A DNA stretch of 64,000 nucleotides from Fasciolopsis buskii (taxonomy: Eukaryota; Platyhelminthes; Trematoda; Plagiorchiida; Fasciolidae). The DNA is taken from contig LUCM01008144.1 of NCBI GenBank assembly GCA_008360955.1, forward strand, positions 81,086-145,085, read 5' to 3'. This document shows, in pieces, positions 1 through 10,685 of the stretch (its first letter is position 1; each line of letters starts with the position of its first letter). The notes below the pieces were generated by a model that saw nothing but the letters and a program-made list of their open reading frames with translations, made no database searches and was not told the origin of the DNA. The position numbers and the translations under genes were made by a program.

Positions 1-1049
1 AAACTTGATACAGTAAACGGTTAGTATCATTCGGAAGCAGCAATCGATGAGAATCTGGGAAGATTGTGGAGTAACGTGCAATTCGTGAGCAGCAGGCCCC
101 CACGGCGTCTGCCGCAACCCCTATGACACTGGCATAGAAAGGGTGGAACAAACGTCGTGAAAATGCAAACATTCGAGGAAGGCGATTTGGACTGAAACAT
201 TCGGCAATCCGATTGTCAATTTGTATATGAACTATACTGTAAAAAAAAACACGTGTTCCTTCCACGGATTTCTGTTTTCATTTGCGTAGTTTGGTTGGAG
301 CCAATTTAACTTTCTGGTAATTGTACCGCCCTCCACTCTCCTTTGTTGCCTGTGCTATGCGTTGGATCTCAGCGAAGTTTGGCTGTGCTTGAACCCTCCG
401 ATAGCTCAGTTGACGCGCTCACATAGCTTCTCGAAGAATACTATATGACTTCTCGTGAGTGTCCTACTAATTTCCAAGACGAAGGCGAATCCAGGCCCGC
501 TACGCACTCAGATAGAGATCATCATCGATGAAGCAGTCTAAGAAAATATTGAGATAACTTCTTAGTTTGAGGGCATATATACAAGACTAGAACGAAAAAC
601 ACCAAGCGTTGGATTGATAGATTAAAAGAGCTAAATGCATTTAGATGCAAAGCTACTTAGAAGAAAGACTACACAGGTAGTCGGAAATAGTACTCGTAAG
701 AAGTACATCTACCACAAAACTGACAACTGCGAATGTCATAAGTCATCATAAGTGCAACAAAAAAGGAACGAGCACATGAGAGCATATCACTGGATTAACA
801 TCGGACACCGCCAACATTATGCGATCACTATGCAATAATGAATGACCTATTTCAAACAATAGGAGCCAGCATGACGTACACTAAAACGAGCACGCTGTTT
901 TATTAGTTACCAGGAAATCACACCAAGGACAAGATACTGTGATAGAGATATCGCGTCCGGTGATGGGCAACAAAAACACAGTCCGATTTGCCCAATCCGT
1001 ATAGGCGAAAATACACAATCAGGGCACCACTACGAGCCCATCTATTTAT
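1..1049. other. Left edge, no recognised gene
   Basis: No open reading frame, RNA gene or repeat was recognised here. It may contain the decayed 3' end (integrase C-terminus and LTR) of the minus-strand gypsy element that starts at about 4.43 kb, but no matching LTR was found by eye. Confidence 0.4.
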
Positions 1050-1292
1050 TCACATTGATTTGAATGGTTCGATAGGGCTTTCATTTGTGTGGATGCATGC
1101 AATACATTGCGATATCGTGGGAAGAACTTGTCTATGAAAATCTCTGGGCTCAACAGACTTCTGGGATTGGCGAATAACAGGTTCCTCTTCACCGATCGTA
1201 CCGAGTTCGAACACTTGATTCACGAATGACCTATTCAGCGCACGTGTTAGAGACACCTCGGACCATTTGGAATAGGAATCCATCGGCATCAA
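1050..1292 (-). pseudogene. gypsy-1 integrase core remnant
   Basis: An 80-codon minus-strand frame begins MMPMDSYSKWSEV. A D-x-YSKW-EV motif is the start of the retroviral-type integrase catalytic core and supplies the first aspartate of the DDE triad. The rest of the frame drifts away from recognisable core sequence, and the second aspartate and the glutamate were not found. It lies just after the zinc-finger part in the element's reading direction, separated by stop codons near 1.31 kb. Confidence 0.55.
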
Positions 1293-1419
1293 AACCCGTT
1301 ATTAGTTCAAGAATGGATCACAAATGTCCGCGTGGATACGCTCTCATGGAACGTGGTTTCCCGACCGCTGATTCCAATTGTTCGGTTGAGAATGAACTTT
1401 GTGCAAACACGCCTCACAG

Positions 1420-1990
1420 TTCTTGACCGTTGTGTGGATGTCCGCATCCAATTCTGCCCACTAACACATTTGTTGAGCGAAAGACTTCATCTTCCCCACT
1501 TCAAGATGGCCTTTGTGCGATTCATCGAGAACTGCCTTGCGAAGGAGAGGTGAGATTATCAGTCGGTCACTAAGACGCAATATGTCATCTGGTTGTATGC
1601 TGAACTCTTCCCCACGTGCGAAAACCTGCGAGTATTTTCGCTTCACCTCTGGTTGCCATCCATTCTTAGTGGCCCACGTGATAGGGGAGTGGTGACATTA
1701 TGTGGACTTACACAAGTCGCCCCTCAACACCGGTACAGTCATTGTAATGAAGTCGATTTGTTCCGCCGGAGAAAACTTTGAGTATCGAGACAAAATGTCG
1801 GCTTGTGAAACCACTTTGCCTGATCATTTTGCACAATTTCGTAGTTGTATGCGACAAAAGTAACACTCGAAATTTGGATAATTGCATCCGTAGATTTGGC
1901 CGTGAATGTATTTGGATTAAACAGAAATTTAAGAGCTTGGTGATCATTGATTATCGTGAACCTCAGACCGAATTTTTATTTGCGAAATAA
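1420..1990 (-). pseudogene. gypsy-1 RNase H and integrase zinc-finger remnant
   Basis: RNase H degrades the RNA strand during reverse transcription; integrase inserts the cDNA. From about 1960 the minus strand reads DHQALKFLFNPN and later AYNYEIV, the TDHxAL and AYDYEI landmarks of gypsy RNase H. From 1646 a second open stretch contains LRKAVLDESHKGHLEV and, after an in-frame TAG at about 1462, NCEACLHKVHSQPN. This is the HHCC zinc-binding domain that starts gypsy integrases (H-K-G-H then C-x2-C). The stop sits where the family usually has a tryptophan pair. These parts are the direct continuation of the RT remnant. Confidence 0.75.
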
Positions 1991-2259
1991 TCTCACCGTC
2001 CAGGATACGACCAGAGGTTCTTTCTGCTTATGGAGTCTATTTTCTCTGCTGCAATGAGTCAACGGGAGATCCAAATCGCTGGCTGCTATAATTCACACCT
2101 CGGATGCATGTCACCAGCACAGCAGATTTGTTTGGTGAATACGGAGCAAGCGTCAATCCTTCGGCAGTGTCATTGATTAATTTATTAATGATTCTCTCAT
2201 ACTCGTTGGTCCTGGTCTCTCGGTGACTCCATCCTTAATACCGGTTTTAGTCGCTCGGA

Positions 2260-2910
2260 ATCTGATTGTTAATCGGTCGCATTGATTTTGAGGCCAAGAA
2301 ATTCCAGCTTTGAGACACCAAACTTATTTTTGCGCACTTTGATGGAGACGCTCCGCTGGATCGGCCGACTGAGTACGGATTTCAACGGTGAACCATGCTC
2401 ATCTCTGATAGCATCGAAGATAATGATCTCATCTTGGTAGGCTAGTACTCCATCCAACCTTAGAAACACCTCTTCTATGACAGCTTTGAATATGTTGCAT
2501 GATGTTTGGGGGTCAGACGGCAGAAAGTCGGACTGAAATAACCCCCCGCGGAGTAGCAGCTGTAGTCACTGGCTTGGAATGTGGCACCCGCCAGGTAGAC
2601 GTTCGAGAAGTATCCGTTGCCGAGTACCTAATTCATAAAACCCTCGGTCTCCATTATAGTAGAAGCAAATCTGCGCAGCCGAGGGTCATAGGTCAGCCTG
2701 CAGCCACCACAAGTACGAAGCGTCTGTCCGTCACCTTTTATTTTCAGTACAGTCGGAGTGGCCGAGACTGACGAACGGATATGAGAAATATTACCCTCTT
2801 TCTCCATCTAATTTATTGATTTGAATTCATCTTCCTTTTGACCATCTGGAACCACTCGTTGCTTTAAAAACACCTGATCACCATCGGCTTCCAGTATGGC
2901 CGAATCTACT
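2260..2910 (-). pseudogene. gypsy-1 reverse transcriptase remnant
   Basis: This is the RNA-dependent DNA polymerase domain of the gypsy pol. Across several frames the minus strand gives an LRTCG-type palm segment near 2.73 kb, a GLFQSDFLPSD segment corresponding to the conserved PFGL region near 2.55 kb, and then VLAYQDEII at about 2.43 kb. The last is the catalytic YxDD box, in which the second aspartate is replaced by glutamate (YQDE). Downstream, SVSIKVRKNKFGVSKLEFLG matches the thumb-side region usual in gypsy RT. Frameshifts and in-frame stops occur around 2.58, 2.77 and 2.81 kb. The changed catalytic residue and breaks make it inactive. Confidence 0.8.
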
Positions 2911-2940
2911 GCCACGCCACCGTTGTTATTGCAACGCTGC

Positions 2941-3251
2941 GATCAATCTTTGGATAGTTGACTGGTCGGAGGTAAAACCTGATGTCGTTTGCAGTGACCC
3001 AATGCACGCATGGCGTTCAATCTTAAGAAAGAGGGAGTGACGTCGGCGACCAAGGAACCGATGGAGACGCATTCGCGCTGCAATCGTACCCGATTGACGG
3101 ATTCACCAAGTAGCGTGAGGCGGTGACCAGTGACACCAAGGATGCGTACAGGAGTAGACTTGACACAAACTCTTGGCTGGATTGCGTCAAAGGCTCTCTT
3201 GGCAATAATCGATCTGTAACTTCCCGTATCAACAATGAATCGATGTTCCAA
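2941..3251 (-). pseudogene. gypsy-1 retropepsin (aspartic protease) remnant
   Basis: This is the aspartic protease that would cleave the Gag-Pol polyprotein. The frame is open for about 100 codons and contains the active-site signature FIVDTGSYRSII near its start; the catalytic D-T/S-G triad is present as DTG. A hydrophobic ILGVTG segment follows at about residue 38, matching the second conserved part of retropepsins. The family works as a homodimer of domains of roughly this size, so the domain itself may be near full length. It ends at a stop where the polyprotein should continue into reverse transcriptase. It is upstream of, and in the same orientation as, the RT remnant. Confidence 0.8.
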
Positions 3252-3344
3252 CCCACACTAGAACTAGTTCGGTAAAAAAAATTGACCGACTGCAAGCAAG
3301 GAGCCCGCCGGGCAACCTAGTCCCCACACCGATTGGTGATCCGA

Positions 3345-3640
3345 TTTTGTGACACACTCAGAGGAGAGCGGGGGTGGCTTTCGATGATGAAAACCAAAGT
3401 GTAGGCAATGAGCTCCTTAGACTGAGGACAATCGTCTGAAGAACGCCATCTTGTCTGGGTCCATATAAATCATTTGCGAATAACAAGTAAAAAACTGCCA
3501 TGTTGAATGGCCAGAGGCCATTTGATCGTTCGCGCTTTATTAGACGGACTGGGATTGAACTAGAGTCGAGACGACCGACTGAAGGCACCAGAGATAGCGA
3601 CCGCGGCAAATCGGGTTCTGAGACAGTCTGCTGTGCTTCG
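3345..3640 (+). repeat. R1 interspersed repeat, 3' part (inserted in gypsy-1)
   Basis: This block shares the 3' half of R1 with the copies at about 23.41-23.72 and 53.54-53.77 kb, for example the segment around AGTCGAGACGACCGACTGAAG at 3562. It lies between the gag and protease remnants of the minus-strand gypsy and in the opposite orientation, so it appears to have inserted into the older element. The flanking 3640-3825 sequence is unassigned. Confidence 0.6.
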
Positions 3641-3825
3641 GCTGTAAATTCCCAGTCGATTCTATTTCGTGGCAGCTATCTCCGCTTTGCATTAACTAGC
3701 GAGAAAAGCCAAGTTGGTCAGACAAAAAGGTTCGTTTGCTGATCAAAGTTAAAAAGCTTATATCGGTCTTCAATACTGAACAGTCACTGGTAGACTCTTC
3801 TACTGGCCTATCTGGTCGTTTCCGC

Positions 3826-4409
3826 TCACATTATCGACTGATGCGATCGATTCAATGTCGCCACAGGAGTGTAGATCGTTGACCAGGGTAAGGGATAAAC
3901 CGAATCAAAATTCATTACCCTTGGAGGTGGCTTCGGAGCCCGTCTATGTGGACTATCAGTCAGACGAGACTGTCTTTTAAAAATGAACATCGGAATGTTT
4001 GGCTGTGACGTCGAAGACATGGTCCGACTGTTGGCAAATCGCCCGAGCTTCAGATGCTAGATCTTGCTTGAGCAATAATTTCTTTTGAATCCCAGAATGG
4101 TTTACACCGGCAATTGATCGATTAAGTAACTGAACCTCTAGTTGATCGCCAAAGTTGCATTTGGACACCTCTGTCTGAAACGAATTCACGAAATCTCATG
4201 TGGGGGCCGTGGACCAAAGAGTGAGATTTCGCACGTTCCGTAGCTTGGAAATTCACCGGAACTATGTGACTGAGTGATAGTGCCTTCATTTCGCCGAAAA
4301 GCACCGATATCGGAGATCTTGAAAATGCCAAGTTCTTCATGAAAGAATACAAGGAGCGGCCACCAGCGTTGAGGACAAACGCTGTTTGATTCTCCAAATA
4401 CTGAATCAA
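3826..4409 (-). pseudogene. gag: gypsy-1 gag capsid remnant
   Basis: This is a Gag structural protein remnant that would have formed the retrotransposon's intracellular particle. Two overlapping minus-strand frames carry it. The first (4409 to about 4200) has the N-terminal capsid part, with FREFVSDRG at its end. The second (4189 to 3977) has the segment CNFGDQLEVQLLNRSIAG, then GIQKKLLL and ARAICQQSD, the typical gypsy capsid pattern of an arginine/leucine-rich helix followed by an IQKxLL motif. A further frame (4020 to 3826) continues with a proline-rich stretch. At least two frame changes are needed to link them. No intact zinc knuckle was seen; it may have been lost where repeat R1 interrupts the element just downstream. 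Confidence 0.75.
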
Positions 4410-4430
4410 AGTTCGAACCGTTTAATTCAG

Positions 4431-5149
4431 TCTCCTATCTCGGCCGCACCAACATGCAAGTTCACCTGTCAAACACTAGGCAGCTCCATCACATGATTCC
4501 AGTTAGTGTACGGAATTCGGTCAGTTACAGTAACGAACAGACGCGAATGACCAAAAGGTACTAAATTGCCTTCAACCCAAACTAAGCAGACGAACAAAAC
4601 CAGAAGAACACGGCGGAAGGAAAACGCGTTCCAGTTGTATTTACAGCTCGAGTTTATATTACAGAACTGGAGACTTTCCGATTGGCGGAATATATTCAGT
4701 CCAATCGTCTTCGCCGAATGTTTGGATTTCACGATCGTTTATCCTCACAGTTCTTATTGGTTGATTGTCTATGCAGTCTAGCAGGAAGCTGTATAGAAGT
4801 GTATCACGTAACTTGCATGCGGACTCATCATAATTACCAGCCTGAGTACTTACGGCGTTCAATTACGCGATTGTAAATTCAGTCTTCCTAAAATTCCAAT
4901 GTAGATTTGGACTGCCTTCGCGAGTAAATTGACAAACGGACAGCCGGTTGTTCTTGGAATTCATCGGAAGCCCACTTGCCAGACACTATTTTGCCCGTAA
5001 CCATAGGCCTAGTTCCACTCAAATCCCCGACACAAACGCACTGGATCCATTGCTGCATGATGAGTCGTCGCCCTATTTCTTACCTTTTTCCATGCCACGA
5101 ACCGCAGCCGATAACAATCACGACAGCGGACGGAATGACAAACCACTGG
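4431..5149. other. No recognised feature
   Basis: Short antisense-overlapping open frames of 60-90 codons occur at 4469-4876 and 4948-5167, but none has a family signature, a splice context or a repeat match in the window. Confidence 0.35.
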
Positions 5150-5530
5150 CGTAGTCAGATTGTCTAACTTCCAGTCTTAGTCTCAGTGCCGCCAACCGGC
5201 GTGACAAGCCCCGTGCTCCTGAGCCCTTACCCTGTGGTTTGCCTGTTATTGAGCACCATGGCTTACTTGAGACAGAGTGAAACAGACCATACAAAGTCTT
5301 AGGGTCACAACGGCTGATCAGTCGCTCAATACATCCGTGTGACCATACGTCCAACTGCCCTTCACTGGTGTGTGCTACCACCACGTCCGTGTATAAAAGA
5401 CCCTCACACCTCTCTGTGGCCAGGTAGATAATAGCCACGAACGCATACCAAGCATATTACTTTTGTCCCTTCTTCCAGGACGTCCTATATTAGGCATGCA
5501 TGCATGCAAGTTAATTCCAACCTTGAGTGT
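5150..5530 (+). promoter_or_regulatory. LTR-like or promoter-like block with TATA box
   Basis: A GC-richer block ends with TATAAAAG at 5392-5399, a canonical RNA polymerase II TATA box, followed about 25-30 bases later by GTAGATAATAG. Its sequence character (balanced composition, a single TATA box, no reading frame convincing in either strand) is like a solo LTR. No partner copy was found in the window, and neither TG...CA ends nor a target duplication were established. A plain promoter fragment is the alternative. Confidence 0.3.
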
Positions 5531-5654
5531 TTATTTTCTTTTTGCCGCTTCTGTTTGTGGTTTATTCCAAAGCTCATTTGTGACATCTATCTTGAAAAAG
5601 GGGATTTACATCAATTCTCACCCAATCGAACAGCTTATCACATGACTGCTACTG

Positions 5655-5765
5655 CCGACCAACCTCCCCACTTGACAGCCCTCTGTAAGCCGCGACCTTC
5701 TTCCCGAAAAATGATGTACACTATTAGTTCATTACCAACGAAAGTAAAGATAAACGATAAAAGTA
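5655..5765 (+). repeat. SINE-A, 3' tail fragment
   Basis: The sequence GACAGCCCTCTG near 5677 followed by CCCGAAAAATGATGTACA matches the SINE-A tail seen at 17.17 kb. The tRNA-like head is missing, so this is a 5'-truncated copy. Confidence 0.7.
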
Positions 5766-6280
5766 TCTTCCATTCCACCGCCTTCTGTCTAGCGGAGATC
5801 CCCTCGAAGTCATCAGACGACGTTGGATCTTGTCAGCATGTGGCCTCAAATCGAAAATCAAGGAATATCTGAGGGTACTGAAAGAGAATTTGTAGGCAAG
5901 ACCCACCAACGCAGAGAGTCTTCCACTCCATGAAAGTACTACACCAAGTGACTGAGCTTGAATTACTACGAGAAAAATAGAGCTAGACGGATACTAGAAC
6001 CTCCACGGTTGCCTAGGCCCAAGTAAGAAGAATTGGGACAGCTTGAAATTGACAGTTGTAGCGGTGGAACTTTCTAACTCTTCAGAGCTTGAAAAATATG
6101 AAATTTGGTCAGCCGATTTTGAAAATTGTAGGACTGATCCGACTGCGAAAGGTCTTCGATCTCGGCAAGATCGGAACTCACGGATGGACGCGATCCACGC
6201 CTTCGTACCACGTGTGCCGAGCTACGAGGCCACGCCGAAAGGTGCTCGGACAGAATCAGCTAGAAGAGCACACGCGGTGT
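5766..6280. other. No recognised feature
   Basis: Only short open frames occur here and none has a recognisable motif. Confidence 0.35.
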
Positions 6281-6284
6281 AAAT

Positions 6285-6326
6285 GCGTTGGTTGTGCCAA
6301 CGCGTGGGTTCGAATCCCACCTCTGA
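6285..6326 (+). other. tRNA-like T-arm with adjoining perfect stem
   Basis: A perfect T-arm (GTGGG, loop TTCGAAT, CCCAC; 6304-6320) directly follows a perfect 7-bp stem with 5-base loop (GCGTTGG/CCAACGC, 6285-6303). This resembles the long variable arm plus T-arm of a type II tRNA (Leu or Ser). A convincing D-arm, anticodon arm and 5' acceptor strand were not found upstream, so it is more likely the head of a tRNA-derived SINE or a decayed tRNA than a working gene. Confidence 0.4.
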
Positions 6327-6439
6327 AAATCTTCCGCTACTTTGGCTGGCTGTGAGCTGATTTATCGGGCATACTCTAAATTAGCTTCTGGTACAAACCA
6401 ACCCTCTCCTATTTGAAAATGTCATGATGGATAACTCAG

Positions 6440-6474
<35 letters not shown>

Positions 6475-9464
6475 CCGTTTCTAACTGGCAGTTAGGAAGC
6501 AAAATAGATTTTTTCGCGTGGAAAATTTTTCTTACATTTGGGGTTCTTCGAATATCAGTCAGATAAAATATAAAGTTACCAAGATTTCATTTTGTTCTTA
6601 TGCTCTTCCACATTACCTTAGCAAAATGTCGGTTTGTTTGTTTGTTTGGGCCGGCCAGAATGAGCAGTTTCCAGTTCTACAGTGTTATCCGTAGTCTAGT
6701 AGCCAAAACCCATAGCTTTTAGGTACTGCTCTTCTGTCGCACTGATGTGTTTGTTTTTTATTTCTTTGTGACAAATGCGTTACGGAAACTTCAAAATCAC
6801 TCTGGTATTTTCTCGATGTGTTTGACAAATGGGTGAACAGCAGGTAGACGACGTAAAGACTGCCCACTGGCCAAAGAGGCAACGGATTTCCGCCAATGTG
6901 CCCGCGGTATTATCAAAGATAAACACAGGCGGATAAAAAACACCGTCATATGGAAGCCCGGTGACAGCTCAAAAGCGAAATCACTCACTAAACCTTGCGT
7001 GAATGGGAATGCGCGGATCAAAGTGTCCCGCCAGTTTTAGGCAAACCACCAATTCGCATGCTTTGGTTTTTCTGAGGTAAATTCAACGGACAGGAACAAA
7101 AACATCTGTGGATTGAATACTCTAAAGCGGAAACTGGTGGTTTCTACAGTTTTGGTCAGACAAATAGTGTGTGCTCGCCGTTTTATTGAATAGCAGCATT
7201 CTTTGCAAATTGCCGTCTGGAATGCTGGCATAAAGCAGTCAGTTTGATGACAGCGTGTTTTCTTCCATTCGCAACATTTCTTAAGTTTGTCTTCTTTGTC
7301 GCAACTACATCCCGACTCTACAGATAAAACTCGAATTGCAAATAAATGAAGCGGTAGTCGGGATTTTGCCCAATCAAGACTCTAGTAAAAAATGACAGAG
7401 AAGTCTGGGGCGAATATGAGCTCAATGTTAGGTTATCACCCGCTAGAGAAATTGAGCCATGGGTTATCGAAAAGTACTCTAATTCATATACTGTAGTAAT
7501 GAAACAGAAACGAATTTATAGCAAGCATTCTGTCAATCAACCAGCGGATCTAACCGGTTGTATTTTTTTCTGAGTTTCCGTACTTGACCAGGTCCCGTAC
7601 TTCGTAGAATTTAACTATCACCTCCAGCATAGTTGTCTATTAGTCACGTGGCTGTATGGTAGACCCCGGAAAATTTAAGTGGGATTTAACTCCAGAATAT
7701 GATCGAGCTAGATCATGATTTTCATATCGCGGTGCAATAGTCATGCTTCAGTAGTCGATTCTCCCCCACCTACAGCTAGCAAAGTCCCACGCGCTCTTTG
7801 ACTCCAGAGAATAAATACCCTGAGCCAATGAGGATCAGTTGATTGCATACGAGGTCCTTCAGTCGCAAGTTCGAAGAAGTTTGAAGACCAGAAGAGCAGA
7901 AACTGATTGCTCGATTTCTTGTTGATTTATCGGAAAGTGGCGGACATTCGATCTGGAGCATTAGTTACATGCAGCCTGCCTAGAATGATCAATAAATTGA
8001 AATCACGAACCAAGGGTAGTCTGTTGACTAATTTGAAGCACGGTCTCCAACAGGGATGGTCAACGTCAGCATGGGGCATCGCACACTACTCCTAGACTCC
8101 ACTTTGTCACAAATTCAGCTTCGAATACAAGTGAATAGTAGATGGACAATTAGTTGTAGCACCTGTCTGGTTGTTTCGGCTACCCGTTGACTGTGTGCAT
8201 CACCGGCAGTTTGGTCGTATCAACTAATACCGCTGGAATTAAACCTAGGCATAGGTGAATAACCCAGCTGGCGCGGACGGCTGACTTTTAAGATGTGGCA
8301 TACTTCCAAACTGCAGTGCAAAGCTCCTAGGTTGTGGCACTTTAATCGTGAAAAACTGTTCCATTTGGTCCATTAACTACGGGTGTTGCTGTAGTGCTAT
8401 TTTAAAAACACCGAAAACCAATACAAATACTGGAATGTGGAAAGCACGGGTCGACGGACAGCGTTTGTAACGACGTCAGGACAAAACAATCGGCACTGTT
8501 TCTCTGGTTTTCGTCTAGCATGGTGAGCTAATCCTTTATCGAAAGCATCCGTTTAAATGTTCCTAATATTTCGGTAGCTGGTTTCGTAATTACGACATTT
8601 CACGTGCTTTTACGGCTCGGTAGCATCAATGAGATATCCACAAAATGGATCAAAAGATTCTCCCTCTCAATCGCACAAGGGTCATGCTCTCGAAAATTCA
8701 TAGTCGTGCAACTTGATCGAAATAATGCTTAAAATGTTTAAGACTTAAAAATGCATTGTTCGGCCCACTCATTGGCTAGGAAACATCAGAATCGCTGAGG
8801 GTATCACCTTAATTTGGCCTCTAACTGCGTTGTTCTGGGCCTAATTTGTTTTGCCAGCAGGTAAACGGAAAACTGCGCTGTTCTATCGGGCCGTTGTTTA
8901 CGAGACTGCTTCTCTGAGAATGTGTCCGTCTATCCATAGGTGATGATCACGTGACTGCGTTCATTTGGCATGTATATATCGAAATGAAACGACCGGAAAA
9001 GGACATAGGCGCGGATTCCAATTATAGTAGTCTACTTGCGACGGTCGGCAGACATGCACTGCTGACAGTTGCCGATCGACGTGGAAGACAAAGAGCGTTG
9101 GTTGGTGTGTTCGCCTGATGATGTAATTCAGACAAGGTTGGATGGATTAGCGAATTGTGCGGGCAGGTAAGAGCGAATAGGCGAAACAAGTTAGCGAGGC
9201 CGAATGATCGTGTGGTGAATCGGGGTGAGCCATGGTTTGACCACATCGGACTGCTAATGAGTTCGGAGAAATTTAGCACGCTCCAGAAAATCCCAAATCA
9301 CGGCTGAGATCTATGTTATTACCAGCAAATGATGAGGTGATGAAGCCCACAGTTTTCGGTCAGTAATTCGTTTGCTGACTGGGGTGTGTGCGTGAGGTGG
9401 TTAGTGGTGTGTTAGCCGCGTGTGATTGGTCCAACTCCGAGTCCGGTTGCCGTGGGCCGCAACT
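6327..9464. other. Long stretch without recognised gene
   Basis: Apart from the TTA microsatellite at 6441-6474, no coding frame above about 75 codons, RNA gene or repeat of the families named here was recognised. Confidence 0.4.
6441..6474 (+). repeat. (TTA)n microsatellite
   Basis: About eleven uninterrupted TTA units. Confidence 0.98.
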
Positions 9465-9645
9465 CTTTCATTTCATTATAATCGAGAATAGAAAGTACAA
9501 TATTTTTGGGGATGGGAGTCCCGACCCACACAGAGGGCTGCCACGTGAGAAAGTTGACCTGAGGTGGCGGGGAAAGGGAGAATTGAACCCATGACCTTCA
9601 AGTTGGAATACTGCCATGTTCACGGCCTTATCACCGGCACTACAA
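9465..9645 (-). repeat. SINE-A, short form with tRNA-like head
   Basis: On the minus strand the copy starts with a tRNA-like head containing GATAAGGCCGTG (A-box region) and GGGTTCAATTC (B-box), as in SINE-A at 17.1, 29.1 and 36.8 kb. It continues with GGCAGCCCTCTG and ends with a tail that parallels AAAATGATGTACATTGTTATT in other copies. It lacks the roughly 270-base middle segment of the long form. Confidence 0.7.
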
Positions 9646-10654
9646 TGAGAAGTATGGTATAGTCGTTCAGGAATGGTTAACGTTATCATTACGCAGATTA
9701 TTTGAACGAGGTAAATAAACATTAGCAACTGAAGTCAGGTTATACATATCGTCCCAGTAAATGTGTTTTGCTTTCAAGCCGGATGCTTGCTAGTGTACAA
9801 AGTTATCCTTCGTCGTGGCGACGGTAATCCTTCAATGGCCGGCGTGTATCTCTAGATGATTCTGCCCAACCACTTAGTTTCTAGCCGCATAAAAATGATC
9901 TGGGCGAACCAGGGTCTACAAGCAGTGATGGACGCACAGGAAGACAAAGATGGGGAGACAAAGTCGTCCAGACCAAGCTAGATGGCTAAAACTGACTGTA
10001 CAGGTTCCACCTCTCCTAAATCCGAAAAATCACCCTCAAAGAAAGTGACACCATTGAGAGTCAAAAGCGCTGAATGCGATCTTTGCAGCGATACCAACTG
10101 CAGCAATAGGAAGAGAAGTATAATTATGAAAGGCCAGTGTGAACCCAGTGTAAAATACTTGAACAGAGATATTTTTGGCAAATATTGTCTGCCCACCTCC
10201 ATTCGATAAGGAAATAAGAGGAAAGATTAAATTTCTTCCAGGTCCGATCCGAGTTTTGTTTATTCTTGATACTGTGGCATAGTACATCTCAGAATTCCAA
10301 ATCAAATTAACCCAAAATGCTTTTCAGCGACTAATATGTTGCTCGTGGTGCACAGAAGCGTCGACGCTAATCAACAAGCAACTGTTTATTTTCTCGATAC
10401 CACAGTCCGACCGAAATCATACCGGACTGGATAAAACTGGTCGATCAAATCCAAGCATGCAACTGCGATTAAATTGAATGTATCAGATTCTTCTTGGCTA
10501 ATTTGATGTGTTGATTGTTAATTCCCATCCCAATTCTGCGCTCGTTAATCAGTGACAATTGACTGCTGGTGTGCTTACCGTGAGCTAGCCCCCTCCCTCG
10601 AATGGTAATTGTGCCTCACGGTGACATTTCTGGTAGTCGGCTGATTCTAACTTG

Positions 10655-10685
<31 letters not shown>

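Larger units (their letters stand above)
1050..4430 (-). mobile_element. Decayed Ty3/gypsy LTR retrotransposon (gypsy-1), LTRs not found
   Basis: Reading the minus strand from high to low coordinates gives the canonical gypsy order: gag capsid, retropepsin, reverse transcriptase, RNase H, and integrase with an HHCC finger. Every domain is split by stops or frameshifts, so this is an old inactive copy. The gag and protease parts are separated by about 500 bases that include a plus-strand copy of repeat R1, consistent with a later nested insertion. No flanking LTR pair, primer site or polypurine tract could be recognised, so the outer limits are those of the coding homology only. Gag and integrase resemble Mag-type metazoan gypsy elements, but that clade is an inference. 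It differs in sequence from the second gypsy at 25.4 kb. Confidence 0.85.

Noticed and set aside
1226..1781. Plus-strand open frames of 60-73 codons
   Set aside because: They are antisense to the gypsy-1 integrase and RNase H remnants and have no motif.
5118..5438. 106-codon minus frame
   Set aside because: No motif; it covers the TATA-bearing LTR-like block, and openness fits its base composition.
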